A stretch of 14,187 bases of DNA from Halobacteriales archaeon QH_8_67_36 (GCA_003021755.1 PXQZ01000072.1:1-14187), one strand, 5' to 3'. Positions 1-7,214 are shown, numbered from the stretch's first letter. Translations and numbers: made by a program. Notes: generated by a model not told the origin, from the sequence alone.

Positions 1-183
1 GTGGACCGCGAGCGCCGCGTTCCCGCGTGTTTTGTGCTCGACGGCGGGGTTGAGGCGGACGAGGAGCAGGCGCTCGACGGTCCCGCCGGCGTCGCGTATC
101 GCGGTCGCTAGCTCGGCGGCCGCGTAGGTCGTGCACATCCCCGTCTCCCGGGAGTCCGTATCGTCCAGTCCGACGACGGTCAC
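1..183 (-). CDS. tiaS: tRNA(Ile2) 2-agmatinylcytidine synthetase TiaS, N-terminal part
   Basis: The gene starts with GTG at 183 and runs off the left edge, so only 61 residues are visible. They open with TVVGLDDTDSRETGMCTTY and later contain RLNPAVEHKTRGNAALAVH. The GLDDTDS motif with the following MCTTY, and the NPAVEHKTRGNAA block, are hallmarks of the archaeal TiaS N-terminus. TiaS attaches agmatine to C34 of the tRNA-Ile2 anticodon, using ATP, so that the tRNA reads AUA rather than AUG. It is a cytosolic enzyme essential for decoding in archaea. The gene is divergent from the HTH regulator to its right. A weak AT-rich box near 207-218 could serve a leaderless start. The rest of the protein, including its zinc-binding and RNA-binding domains, lies outside the window. 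Confidence 0.88.
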   Translation of the reverse strand, partial: MTVVGLDDTDSRETGMCTTYAAAELATAIRDAGGTVERLLLVRLNPAVEHKTRGNAALAVH

Positions 184-321
184 AGTGCGGAGTACTGGAC
201 TCGGCGGGATAGCGGTTTCGTCGGCGGCCGGCAACAGCACCCCGGGGCGCACACCGCGCTCGAAATCCCCGATAACGGCGTTCAAGCCGTAACTGGTGGT
301 GGCGTCGGGGACGGCACAACG

Positions 322-329
322 CATATATG
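322..329 (+). promoter_or_regulatory. TATA box for the HTH regulator gene
   Basis: CATATATG lies about 37 bases before the ATG at 362. Archaeal TATA boxes sit 25-30 bases before the transcription start, so transcription would begin near 350-355 with a leader of only about 10 bases. This supports the ATG at 362 over the upstream in-frame GTG at 296. Confidence 0.5.
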
Positions 330-361
330 GAGTGAATGGCTTAACTCCGAGTAGAGGGCAA

Positions 362-1333
362 ATGTCACGGTCCGCACTGGTAGGCAACGTAACCGCCATG
401 CTCGAGGACGCCGGGTTCCTCGTGAGCGACCGGTGTGCGATTCGACCGAAGAGCTTCGACATCGCGGCCAGACGGGGCGAAGACGTCCTGCTGGTGAAGA
501 TTCTGGGCAACATCGACGCCTTCGACGCGCGGACCGGCGCGGAGATGCGCCGGCTGGGGACGTACCTCAACGCGACGCCCGTCGTCGTCGGCCTCCGGAC
601 GCGCGACGAGGAGCTGAAGCCGGGCGTCGTCTACTTCCGCAACGGCGTCCCCGTCCTCTCGCCCGACACGGCGCTCGACCTGTTCGTCGAGGAGGTCCCG
701 CCGCTCATCTACGCCGCGCCGGGCGGGCTGTACGTCAACATCGACTCCGAAGTCCTGGCGGACATCCGCGAGGAGAAGGAGTGGTCGCTGGGCAAACTCG
801 CGAAGGAACTCGGCGTCTCCCGCCGGACGGTCTCGAAGTACGAGGACGGGATGGACGCCTCCGTCGAGATCGCGGCCGAACTGGCGGACCTCTTCGACGC
901 GCCCCTGACCTCGCCGGTCAGCGTCCTCGACGGCGCCGAGGAGATTCGCGACGAGGAGCCGACGCCGGATGACCCCGACGTGGCGCCCGAAGACGAGCCC
1001 ATCGCCACCGTCTTCACCCGCATCGGCTTCGAGGTCCACCCGACCAACCGCGCGCCGTTCAAGACCGTCAGCGAGAACGCCCGCCGGCGCGAGCAGGTGC
1101 TGACGGGCCACTCCGCCTTCACCGAGGCCGCCGAGAAGCGCGCCCGCATCATGTCCTCGGTCGGCGAGGTCACCCGCACCCGCTCGGTGTACGTCGTCGA
1201 CGAACTGATACGGGAGTCCGTCGACGGGACCGCACTCATCGAGAAGGACGAGATGGAGGAGATTCAGGACGCCGACGACCTCCGGGACCTCATCATGGAG
1301 CGCGGCGAGGAACCCCGGAAAGACGCACCCTGA
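362..1333 (+). CDS. conserved archaeal HTH-type transcriptional regulator (Cro/C1 type)
   Basis: A 323-residue protein from the ATG at 362. The frame stays open back to a GTG at 296, but that extension would run through the TATA box and is not family-like. Residues 1-120 form an archaeal N-terminal domain with a restriction-endonuclease-like feel (SFDIAARRGEDVLLVKIL, then a hydrophobic strand ATPVVVGLRT). Residues 130-180 are a Cro/C1 helix-turn-helix with the clear LAKELGVSRRTVSKYEDG core. The C-terminal half is acidic, then basic, and ends in another alpha/beta segment. The architecture matches the archaea-wide family of putative HTH-type regulatory proteins (HAMAP MF_00584, from memory). 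Its regulatory targets are not known to me. It stands alone between tiaS and a convergent glutaredoxin gene. Codon use is typical of the neighbours. Confidence 0.88.
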   Translation: MSRSALVGNVTAMLEDAGFLVSDRCAIRPKSFDIAARRGEDVLLVKILGNIDAFDARTGAEMRRLGTYLNATPVVVGLRTRDEELKPGVVYFRNGVPVLSPDTALDLFVEEVPPLIYAAPGGLYVNIDSEVLADIREEKEWSLGKLAKELGVSRRTVSKYEDGMDASVEIAAELADLFDAPLTSPVSVLDGAEEIRDEEPTPDDPDVAPEDEPIATVFTRIGFEVHPTNRAPFKTVSENARRREQVLTGHSAFTEAAEKRARIMSSVGEVTRTRSVYVVDELIRESVDGTALIEKDEMEEIQDADDLRDLIMERGEEPRKDAP

Positions 1334-1383
1334 GGAGCAGTTTTACAGCGCGCGGGAGTCCCCACGCCGCGTTCCTGTCGTAC

Positions 1384-1400
1384 CCGAGCGACGCGCTCGG
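1384..1400. terminator. hairpin between convergent genes
   Basis: CCGAGCG-ACG-CGCTCGG is a perfect 7-base stem with a 3-base loop. It lies between the 3' ends of the HTH regulator (stop at 1333) and the glutaredoxin (stop at 1438). A TTTT run at about 1339-1343 just after the regulator stop is the more classical archaeal plus-strand terminator. A role for the hairpin in ending transcription from either side is inferred from position only. Confidence 0.35.
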
Positions 1401-1437
1401 TCACGTGGTGACGGCCGAAAACAGCAGCAATCGAGTC

Positions 1438-1695
1438 TTACGCCGCGCCGGAGCCGTACGTCTCTTCGAGGTACTCCACGATGTCGTCGGACTCGGGCAT
1501 CCCTTCGATGCCGTGGTCCTTGTCGACGAGGACCGGAACGCCGGTCTGGCCCGACACCTGCTCGACCTCGGTGCGCTCGCTGTGGGAGCGGGGCACCATG
1601 TGGGACTCGTAGTCCAGCCCCAGTTCGTCGAGCTTCGTGATTACCTTCGCGCAGTACGGACACCCCTCCAGTTCGTAGAGTTCGAGAGTCGCCAT
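1438..1695 (-). CDS. glutaredoxin-family thiol oxidoreductase
   Basis: An 85-residue protein with a single thioredoxin fold. It opens with MATLELYELEGCPYCAK, placing the redox pair CPYC at residues 12-15 after the first beta strand. The cis-proline motif TGVPVLVD follows at about 51-58, and a C-terminal helix DDIVEYLEETYG completes the fold. CPYC is the classic dithiol glutaredoxin active site. Haloarchaea use gamma-glutamylcysteine rather than glutathione as main thiol, so the partner is probably that or a protein thiol; this is inference. I chose the ATG at 1695; an upstream in-frame ATG at 1702-1704 would add only MRV. An AT-rich box (CTTTTTCC on the minus strand, about 1720-1728) lies 30 bases upstream, as expected for a leaderless start. 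Downstream of pyrE on the same strand, but 57 bases separate the two. Confidence 0.87.
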   Translation of the reverse strand: MATLELYELEGCPYCAKVITKLDELGLDYESHMVPRSHSERTEVEQVSGQTGVPVLVDKDHGIEGMPESDDIVEYLEETYGSGAA

Positions 1696-1752
1696 TACAC
1701 GCATACATAGCGGGCGGACCGGAAAAAGCGCGTCGGTGCAATGTGTCCGTCG

Positions 1753-2292
1753 CTACCGATCGACGCCTTCGGGGGTATCAGCCAGCAGCTCCGACGCGGT
1801 GACGAGGGATTCGAGTTCGAGGCCGTGAGCGGCGAGGTTCTCGCTGGCTCCTTCCTCACGGTCGACGACCACGAGCACGCGGGTGACGGTTGCCCCGGCG
1901 TCCCGCAACGCCTCGGCGGCGTCGACGGCGCTCTGGCCGGTCGTGGCGATGTCCTCGATGACGGCGACGTTCTCGCCCTCGATGAGTTCCCCCTCGACGA
2001 GGTTCGCGGTGCCGTACTCCTTCTGGCTCTTGCGGGCGATGACGTAGGGCAGCCCCGTCTCGACGCTGGTGACCGCGACCAGCGGCACCCCGCCGAGGGC
2101 GACGCCGGCGAGTTTGTCGTCGCCGAGCCGTTCGGCGAAGGCTGTGGCGATGCGTTCCAGACACTCGGGGTTCGTCTCGAAGACGTACTTGTCGACGTAG
2201 TAGTCCGATGTGCCGCCGTGGGAGAGTTCGAACTCCCCGTATCTGACCGCGTCAGCGTCCCGCAACGCCGCGATGAGTTCCTGATTGGCCAT
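1753..2292 (-). CDS. pyrE: orotate phosphoribosyltransferase
   Basis: A 179-residue enzyme that transfers ribose-5-phosphate from PRPP to orotate, giving OMP, in de novo pyrimidine synthesis. The start MANQELIAALRDADAVRYGE is the usual haloarchaeal N-terminus, followed by FELSHGGTSDYYVDKY, the orotate-binding segment. The catalytic flexible loop ARKSQKEYGT lies at about 86-95. The PRPP-binding signature VIEDIATTGQSA is at about 111-122. The length matches the archaeal family. The sequence resembles what I recall of Haloferax PyrE2, the functional OPRT used there as a uracil-auxotrophy marker. The frame stays open upstream to 2607, but that would overlap the divergent mutase gene and its promoter, so the ATG at 2292 is preferred. 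Glutaredoxin follows on the same strand. Confidence 0.95.
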   Translation of the reverse strand: MANQELIAALRDADAVRYGEFELSHGGTSDYYVDKYVFETNPECLERIATAFAERLGDDKLAGVALGGVPLVAVTSVETGLPYVIARKSQKEYGTANLVEGELIEGENVAVIEDIATTGQSAVDAAEALRDAGATVTRVLVVVDREEGASENLAAHGLELESLVTASELLADTPEGVDR

Positions 2293-2435
2293 ATTCCATC
2301 TGGTACGGCGAGTAGCTAATGGCTGTTGGAATCCCGCCGAGCTCACTACCTCCGTTGCGTTGCTCCGCCAGTCAGTCGTGGACTCGGCGAACATCGCGGC
2401 GTGTCGGGCCGGTGATACCGACTGTAAGTGTCGAC

Positions 2436-2444
2436 ATTCATAAG
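2436..2444 (+). promoter_or_regulatory. TATA box for the phosphohexomutase gene
   Basis: ATTCATAAG is centred about 31 bases before the ATG at 2471, the spacing of a leaderless haloarchaeal promoter. It lies in the 178-base divergent region between pyrE and this gene, where I saw no other clear element. Confidence 0.5.
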
Positions 2445-2470
2445 CCGGTCGGCCACACAGGTCCGCGTGA

Positions 2471-3829
2471 ATGCACGTGTTCGGGTCGAGCGGCGTCCGA
2501 GGCGTTGCGGGCGAGGAGCTGACGCCACAGGACGCGATGCAGGTCGCACAGGCCACGGGGAGCGTGTGGGCCACGGACGCCGACCGGGTCGCCGTCGCCC
2601 GTGACACCCGAACTACCGGACGGACCTACGAGAACGCCGTGACGAGCGGATTCACCGGGCTGGGCTTCAATGTCGATAGGCTCGGAATCGTCCCGACCCC
2701 GGGACTGCAGGCCTACTGCGAGGGCGAGGGCGTTCCGGGGCTGATGGTGACGGCGAGCCACAATCCACCGGCGTACAACGGCATCAAACTCGTCGGCGCC
2801 GACGGGGTCGAACTGAGCCGGGAGACGCTGGACGAAATCGAACGCGCACTGGCCGCGGAACCCAGTCACGCCGGCTGGGACCGGATGGGGACCGACCGAC
2901 GCGTCGAGCGCGCCCGGCGCGACTACAGGGCGGACGTCTGCCAGTCGGTCGACCGCGAGCGCATCGCCGGGGCCGACCTCACCGTCGTCATCGACCCGGG
3001 CCACGGCGCGGGGGCGCTGACCAGCCCGGACCTCTTCCGGGAACTGGGCTGTACGGTCCACACGGTCAACGCCCAGCCCGACGGCCACTTCCCCGGCCGG
3101 AACCCCGAGCCCGTGGCGGCAACGCTCGGGGACCTCCGGAGCTACGTCAGAGCGACCGACGCCGACCTCGGTATCGCCCACGACGGCGACGGGGACCGGG
3201 CGATATTCGTCGACGAGTGCGGCGAACACATGGACGGCAGCGCGACGCTGGCGGCGCTGGCCGCCGCGGAGCTACAGGCGGGCGACGGCGTCGTCAGCGC
3301 GGTCAACGCCTCACAGCGCCTCGTCGACGTGGTCGAGGAGGCCGGTGCGAGCCTCTCGCTGACGCCCATCGGTTCGACGTACATCGTTAGCCGTGTTTTG
3401 CAGCGCCAGGCCGAGGGGACCCACGTGGCCATCGCCGGCGAGGGCAACGGCGGCGTCCTCTTCCCGGACTACCGCATCGCCCGCGACGGCGGCTACACCG
3501 CAGCGCGCCTCTGTGAACTGCTTGCCGACCGGTCCGCCAGCGAACTGGTGGCGCCCTACGACGACTACTACAACGTCCGCCGGAACCTCCACGTCGACGA
3601 CGAGAGCGCGCGCGAATCGATGCTCTCGGGCATCGAGAGCCACGCCACCGAGACGGCGGCCGACCTCGACACGACCGACGGCTGGCGACTGGACTACGGC
3701 GACGGCTGGGTGCTGGCCCGACCCTCCGGGACGGAGCCAGTCGTCCGGGTGTACGCGGAAGCGCGGACGCCGGAGCGAGCGGAGGAACTCGCCGGCCAGA
3801 TGGTCGGTGCCGCGGAACGTAGCGGGTAG
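2471..3829 (+). CDS. glmM: phosphoglucosamine mutase / phosphomannomutase family enzyme
   Basis: A 452-residue alpha-D-phosphohexomutase. All four family signatures are present. FGSSGVRG is at 4-11. The catalytic phosphoserine loop MVTASHNPPAYNGIK is at 92-106, with serine 96. The magnesium-binding loop AHDGDGDRAIF is at 236-246. The sugar-specificity loop GEGNGGV is at 323-329, and the phosphate-binding loop RPSGTEPVVRVY is at 417-428. The GEGNGG loop favours the archaeal GlmM or phosphomannomutase/phosphoglucomutase group, which shuttles phosphate between C1 and C6 to supply nucleotide sugars for the S-layer glycan and lipids. The exact substrate cannot be read from sequence, and haloarchaea carry several paralogs, so glmM is a family-level symbol. 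Length is normal. The gene is divergent from pyrE and convergent with the coiled-coil gene. Confidence 0.87.
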   Translation: MHVFGSSGVRGVAGEELTPQDAMQVAQATGSVWATDADRVAVARDTRTTGRTYENAVTSGFTGLGFNVDRLGIVPTPGLQAYCEGEGVPGLMVTASHNPPAYNGIKLVGADGVELSRETLDEIERALAAEPSHAGWDRMGTDRRVERARRDYRADVCQSVDRERIAGADLTVVIDPGHGAGALTSPDLFRELGCTVHTVNAQPDGHFPGRNPEPVAATLGDLRSYVRATDADLGIAHDGDGDRAIFVDECGEHMDGSATLAALAAAELQAGDGVVSAVNASQRLVDVVEEAGASLSLTPIGSTYIVSRVLQRQAEGTHVAIAGEGNGGVLFPDYRIARDGGYTAARLCELLADRSASELVAPYDDYYNVRRNLHVDDESARESMLSGIESHATETAADLDTTDGWRLDYGDGWVLARPSGTEPVVRVYAEARTPERAEELAGQMVGAAERSG

Positions 3830-3845
3830 CTCGATGTAAGCAGCG

Positions 3846-3851
3846 AAAAAA
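3846..3851 (-). terminator. T-tract terminator for the hisI operon
   Basis: Six consecutive A on the plus strand give a T6 run on the minus strand, about 13 bases past the stop of the coiled-coil gene. Archaeal RNA polymerase commonly stops at such T-runs without a hairpin. No comparable T-run follows the convergent mutase gene in this 34-base gap. Confidence 0.45.
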
Positions 3852-3863
3852 GCCAAGACGATT

Positions 3864-4973
3864 CTATAGCGGCTCGTATTCCGCTAAAGCGTCCTCGATA
3901 GCGTCGCGCTCCTGGCGAGCCGTCCGTAGCTCGTCCGTGACTGCACCGCTCGACAGCCGTTCTCGCTCGTCGGCGTCGAGTTCCGCCCGAGCGAGCGCGC
4001 TCTCCCGCAGCCGTTCGTACTCCGCCCGGTCGGCGAGGGCGCGCACGTCCCGCAGCGCGGCTACGATGTCCTCGCCGGCGAAACTGGAGAGTACGGACCG
4101 GTACTCCCGGACCAGCCAGGGGAGATGGTCGGCCGGCGGCGGCGGCCACCCCACAGTCAGGGACGCGGCGTCGAGATTTCGGAGGTAGGTCCGCCGGGTG
4201 CCGACGGCGCGTTTGAGCGCCGCGGTGTCGTCGACGTAGTGGTCGAGTTTCGAGGTCGAGTAGTCCGCGTATTCGAGAAGCGTCGGAACCGTCTCGGTGC
4301 CGGCCTCGTGACGCTGGACGTAGTCGAGCAGGTCGTCGGGCGGTGACTGGAACGCGACCAGCGGGTACGAGTCGGCGCGGGCAACCACAGACAACACCTC
4401 GCGGGCCGGCGCCGACGACCGGAACTCGCTGAACGCCTCGCGCACGCGGTCGTCGTAGGTTTCGATAGGGTCTCGCAGTCGCTCGACTGGGGCATCGAGG
4501 TCGGCCTCGCCTAGCCGCTGGAGCCGTTCGAGCTCCGCGATGCGGTCGCCCAGGTCACCCAGTCGCTTGCGGGCCTCACGGCGGGCGTCGGTGTAGTCCT
4601 CGCGGGCCTGTTCCCACGTGTCCAGGCGTTCGACCACCTCGCCCACCGGTTCGAGCTTCCGCCGGGCAGTCTCGAAGTCCGACTCGCTGAGGCGACGCTG
4701 CTGGAGGTAGTCGTCGACGGCCTCGAACGTTTCCTTCTCGGGAACATCGTCGAGGTCCTCGGTCAGGGCGGCCACCGCGCCCTCGAACTCGGTGTAGGCC
4801 TGGAAGTTGCCGCTGCCGGTGGCGGTGTCCTCGTAGCGGTCGAGCAGGTCCAGCAGGTCGCGGTAGAGTTCCCGACAGCGCCGCAGTTTCGCCTCGCCGA
4901 CGGCCTCGACCCGCTCGCGGGTCCGGCGACGCTGCGTTGCAGCGTCCTGGAGCCGCTGGGCAGCATCGGTCAT
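3864..4973 (-). CDS. haloarchaeal coiled-coil protein of unknown function
   Basis: A 369-residue, strongly charged and mostly alpha-helical protein without signal peptide or membrane segment, so probably cytosolic. I do not recognise a catalytic domain. Long heptad-like stretches occur near residues 1-50 (LRRCRELYRDLLDLLDRYED) and about 85-170 (RRKLEPVGEVVERLDTWEQ, then ARKRLGDLGDRIAELERLQ). Another lies at the C-terminus, near 300-369. A more ordered part at about 190-290 contains PLVAFQSPPDDLLDYV and VGWPPPPADHLPWLVREY, where the proline-rich loop is the most distinctive feature. Its start codon overlaps the hisI stop codon by one base, so translation is probably coupled. That fixes the start at 4973. 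No histidine-pathway motif is visible in it. A structural or DNA-associated role would fit the coiled coils but is only a guess. Confidence 0.8.
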   Translation of the reverse strand: MTDAAQRLQDAATQRRRTRERVEAVGEAKLRRCRELYRDLLDLLDRYEDTATGSGNFQAYTEFEGAVAALTEDLDDVPEKETFEAVDDYLQQRRLSESDFETARRKLEPVGEVVERLDTWEQAREDYTDARREARKRLGDLGDRIAELERLQRLGEADLDAPVERLRDPIETYDDRVREAFSEFRSSAPAREVLSVVARADSYPLVAFQSPPDDLLDYVQRHEAGTETVPTLLEYADYSTSKLDHYVDDTAALKRAVGTRRTYLRNLDAASLTVGWPPPPADHLPWLVREYRSVLSSFAGEDIVAALRDVRALADRAEYERLRESALARAELDADERERLSSGAVTDELRTARQERDAIEDALAEYEPL

Positions 4974-5335
4974 CAGTAGACGTCGTCGGGGTCGAACACC
5001 TGCTCGCCGACCGTCTCGCCGTCGACGGTCCGGTGGAAACAGGACTCGTAGCCGGTGTGACAGGCGCCGACGGACTGGTCGACGAGGTAGAGCAGGGCGT
5101 CGCCGTCACAGTCGACCCGCACCTCCTCGATTCGCTGTGTGTGGCCGCTGGTGCCGCCCTTCTTCCAGAGTTCGTCGCGGCTACGCGAGTAGTAGTGTGC
5201 GTAGCCGGTCTCGCGCGTCTTCCTGAGGGCGGCCTCTGTGACATACGCGAGCATCAACACCTCGCCGGAGTCGGCGTCCTGAGCGACCGCCGGGAGATAC
5301 TCGTTGTCGTCGAAGGCCAGCGCGACATCGGTCAT
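4973..5335 (-). CDS. hisI: phosphoribosyl-AMP cyclohydrolase
   Basis: A 120-residue, stand-alone HisI that opens the adenine ring of PR-AMP to ProFAR in the third step of histidine synthesis. The core signature VDCDGDALLYLVDQ is at 74-87, where D75, D77 and D79 bind magnesium. C76, C92 and C99 (ACHTGYESCF at 91-100) form the zinc site. The upstream block HYYSRSRDELWKKGGTSGH is also typical. The length is that of single-domain archaeal HisI, without the fused HisE domain of many bacteria. It is followed by, and overlaps (TGATG), the coiled-coil gene. The product of the HisI step feeds HisA, which is encoded separately 3.9 kb downstream on the plus strand. Confidence 0.95.
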   Translation of the reverse strand: MTDVALAFDDNEYLPAVAQDADSGEVLMLAYVTEAALRKTRETGYAHYYSRSRDELWKKGGTSGHTQRIEEVRVDCDGDALLYLVDQSVGACHTGYESCFHRTVDGETVGEQVFDPDDVY

Positions 5336-5359
5336 AGTTCGAGCGTCGCCTGTGTCGAA

Positions 5360-5373
5360 GATAGGTCTTTTGC
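5360..5373 (-). promoter_or_regulatory. TATA-like element upstream of hisI
   Basis: On the minus strand an AAAAGACCTATC stretch is centred 31 bases before the hisI ATG at 5335. This fits a leaderless promoter inside the 43-base gap between the prepilin peptidase stop and hisI, and suggests that hisI has its own transcript. Confidence 0.35.
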
Positions 5374-5378
5374 ACGGC

Positions 5379-6512
5379 TCACGCGAGTCCGAGCGCCGAC
5401 AGCAGCGCGTACAGCACGTCGCCGTAGGTTAACGCCGCGACCAACCCGACGAACATTGGGACGAGGAAGGGGATGCCCGGCGACACCCACGCCTCGTCGG
5501 TGCCGACGAGCAGTTCGAGTCCGTCCCGGAGCGTCTCGGGGTCGGTGCCGTAGGCGGACCCCTCGATGTCGTCGAGGAACGCCTCGGCACCCCAGGGGTC
5601 GGCCGTGCCGGCCGTGCCGAACTGGTCGGCCGACTCCTCTGCGGGGACGCCGCCATCAGACCGCCGGTCCGATGGGGTTCGGTTCGGTTCGCTCACCTCA
5701 CCACCACCAGAACCGCGTTCTGATGAGGCTCGCCTCGCGTCGCTCGGCTCACCGCCGTCAGAGGCTCGGTCTGACGAGGCTCGCCTCGCGTCGCTCGGCT
5801 CACCGCCGTCGGTGGCGACGGAGCCGTCGCCGGGCGGGTTCGGATCGTCGGGCAGCGAGTCGGGGTTCCGGTACGTCCCCGGGTCGGCTCGCAGTGCCTC
5901 CAGCGACTCGCCGCGCCACTGGAGGTACATCCGGAGCGCGTCGAGGTCGAGTCCGGAGCGCGTGAACCCGTCAGGCGTCTCCAGCAGGCGGCCGTAGGCT
6001 GCCGGAATCCGATCGACAGCGACGGGCTTGCCCAGGAACATCGCCCAAGCAAACCGGCCGCGTGCGAGGTTGCCGACGGCGACGCCCAGCGGGTAGACCA
6101 CCCCCGCCAGCACGGTGTTCGAGAGGATGGTCAGCGAGAAGACACCGACGAGCGAGGGCTCCAGGGGGAGCGCCGCCCCCGGCAGGTAGTACGTGGGGGA
6201 CACCGGGAAGAGGACGGCGACGAGCATGAACGCCTTGGCGTCGGCCCCGCCGAAGCCGCCGATGAGCCAGAACCCGTAGGCCAGCGGCGCGACGAAGCCC
6301 AGACTGATGGCGACCTGGACCAAAAAGAGGCGCCCGGTCGTCGGGCCGGTGACGACGGTGTAGGTGTCTCGGACCAGCAGAACGACCGCCAGCACGGCCA
6401 GCGGCGCCCACGTTCTGTTGGGGACACGTCGGGTCTCGATATCTCGGTAGGCCGCCCAGCCGAACACGGGGACGGCGAGCAGTCGCAACAGGTCCGGTAT
6501 CGACCCCAGCAC
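5379..6512 (-). CDS. pibD: prepilin peptidase (A24 family, PibD-like) with repeat-containing insert
   Basis: A membrane aspartyl protease that cleaves class III signal peptides of archaellins and type IV pilins. With the GTG start at 6512 it has 377 residues. Helix 1 is followed by YRDIETRRVPN with the first catalytic aspartate D24. The second is in GGFGGADAKAF (D91), the archaeal form of the GxGD site. About six hydrophobic segments cover residues 5-150 and 345-375, ending in SPGIPFLVPMFVGL, as usual for haloarchaeal PibD. Between them lies a long soluble region, about 155-345, with a threefold 17-residue repeat at 235-285. The start is uncertain: an in-frame GTG at 6527 would add MRWGV. I prefer 6512 because the protein then begins LGSIPDLLRL like relatives, and a box at about 6537-6545 (CCATTAGG on the minus strand) sits about 29 bases upstream. 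Confidence 0.88.
   Translation of the reverse strand: MLGSIPDLLRLLAVPVFGWAAYRDIETRRVPNRTWAPLAVLAVVLLVRDTYTVVTGPTTGRLFLVQVAISLGFVAPLAYGFWLIGGFGGADAKAFMLVAVLFPVSPTYYLPGAALPLEPSLVGVFSLTILSNTVLAGVVYPLGVAVGNLARGRFAWAMFLGKPVAVDRIPAAYGRLLETPDGFTRSGLDLDALRMYLQWRGESLEALRADPGTYRNPDSLPDDPNPPGDGSVATDGGEPSDARRASSDRASDGGEPSDARRASSERGSGGGEVSEPNRTPSDRRSDGGVPAEESADQFGTAGTADPWGAEAFLDDIEGSAYGTDPETLRDGLELLVGTDEAWVSPGIPFLVPMFVGLVAALTYGDVLYALLSALGLA
5658..5810 (-). repeat. three tandem 51-base coding repeats inside the prepilin peptidase gene
   Basis: Three in-frame units of 17 codons encode DGGEPSDARRASSDRAS, DGGEPSDARRASSERGS and the diverged GGGEVSEPNRTPSDRRS. A fourth partial DGG follows. The first two units share at least 35 identical consecutive bases (5725-5759 and 5776-5810), which points to recent duplication. 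The products are hydrophilic and lie in the soluble loop before the last membrane helix. Confidence 0.85.
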
Positions 6513-6527
6513 GACTCCCCATCTCAC

Positions 6528-6784
6528 GCCGACGGTCCTAATGGTTCCGATGGCCAGCTGACGACCGTCGTAACGACACTGATAGTGATTCGTGTAGCGA
6601 TGTACCGGTATGCGCCGACCCCGCAGGCGCTATCCGGAAATAATCTACAATAATCACTACGACGAAGTCACCGGGCTGCGATGGAAGACAGCGGCAGGTC
6701 GGCCGAAACGTGTGCTATCGCGTTCACACGTGGTAAAAGACGAAAGTCGCGGTAGATCGGTTGCAACGGCCCATGTCCTGATCG
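6528..6784. other. intergenic region without a supported gene
   Basis: This stretch separates the prepilin peptidase from the possible broken gene at 6831. Its middle, about 6640-6660, is AT-rich. A plus-strand frame at 6610-6861 is open for 83 codons, but its composition (RRPRRRYPE, then SRSHVVKDESRGRS) and its overlap with a promoter box argue against a real gene. No RNA gene was recognised. Confidence 0.4.
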
Positions 6785-6793
6785 AATATAAAC
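6785..6793 (+). promoter_or_regulatory. strong TATA box
   Basis: AATATAAAC on the plus strand is one of the best TATA matches in the window. It would start transcription near 6815, about 15 bases before the ATG at 6831. A weak GAGG at 6825-6828 could act as a ribosome-binding site. It supports a once-active gene at 6831. Confidence 0.45.
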
Positions 6794-6830
6794 GTGAGAC
6801 TGGGGGCACACGGCCCTCGAACGTGAGGCA

Positions 6831-7146
6831 ATGCACCGCGGAACACGGCAGACGGCAGTAGCGTCGGAAGACAGGTACGACTACCGGCCTCACACGGAGA
6901 CGGGAGTGAACGCTCGAACTGTCCGGGGGCGGCCCGGAGCTGTCCAACGCGGAACTAGCCGAGGAACTCGGGACTCACATCGCCACTGTCAGGGACGGGA
7001 GCGAGTTACGGGGACGGGTTCGAAAATATCGAACGCATGCCGAGGACGCCGGAGGCGACGGGTCGGAGATGTGGAGCGAGACGGTCGTTACACTCATCGT
7101 CGGCGGATCGTTGCTCGCCGCGGTCGCTCCGGTGCTGGTGCGGTAG
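6831..7146 (+). pseudogene. small HTH-like / C-terminal membrane-segment protein, apparently frameshifted
   Basis: The ATG at 6831 follows a good TATA box and encodes MHRGTRQTAVASEDRYDYRP, then continues to about residue 33. After that the frame turns into arginine-rich nonsense. The frame one base later is open from 6910 to the TAG at 7144-7146. It reads like a protein: GPELSNAELAEELGTHIATV resembles an HTH-type helix pair, a basic stretch RGRVRKYRTHAED follows, and the end SETVVTLIVGGSLLAAVAPV is a clear membrane segment. That second frame has no ATG or GTG before its middle. Removing one G from the G5 run at 6925-6929 would join both parts into one 104-residue protein. Its third codon positions are about 70% G or C. 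Real decay, a sequencing error or chance are all possible. I do not recognise the family. Confidence 0.4.
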
Positions 7147-7187
7147 CTAGCCGGGATGAGAACGCGGGGTCGGTCCCCGAGAAAGCG

Positions 7188-7208
7188 AACGTGCTGTGAA
7201 CGCACGTT
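7188..7208 (-). terminator. hairpin downstream of the ferredoxin gene
   Basis: AACGTGC and GCACGTT form a perfect 7-base stem around a 7-base loop, just after the ferredoxin stop at 7215. On the minus strand a pyrimidine-rich CGCTTTCTC follows it. The position suits a transcription end or a 3' stabilising structure for the ferredoxin mRNA. The pyrimidine tract is poor in T, so this is tentative. Confidence 0.35.
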
Positions 7209-7214
7209 GGTTGC

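Noticed and set aside
365..1111. Long minus-strand open frame under the HTH regulator
   Set aside because: It is the antisense shadow of a well-supported gene, very arginine- and valine-rich, as expected in GC-rich DNA.
2438..3229. Long minus-strand open frame opposite the phosphohexomutase
   Set aside because: The plus-strand frame carries all enzyme signatures; the antisense product has no recognisable domain.
5700..5815. Closely repeated GC-rich units considered as a CRISPR or intergenic repeat
   Set aside because: The units are adjacent without spacers, are multiples of three, and keep the prepilin peptidase frame open.
6610..6861. 83-codon plus-strand frame before the broken small gene
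   Set aside because: Basic composition, no motif, overlaps the TATA box at 6785-6793.
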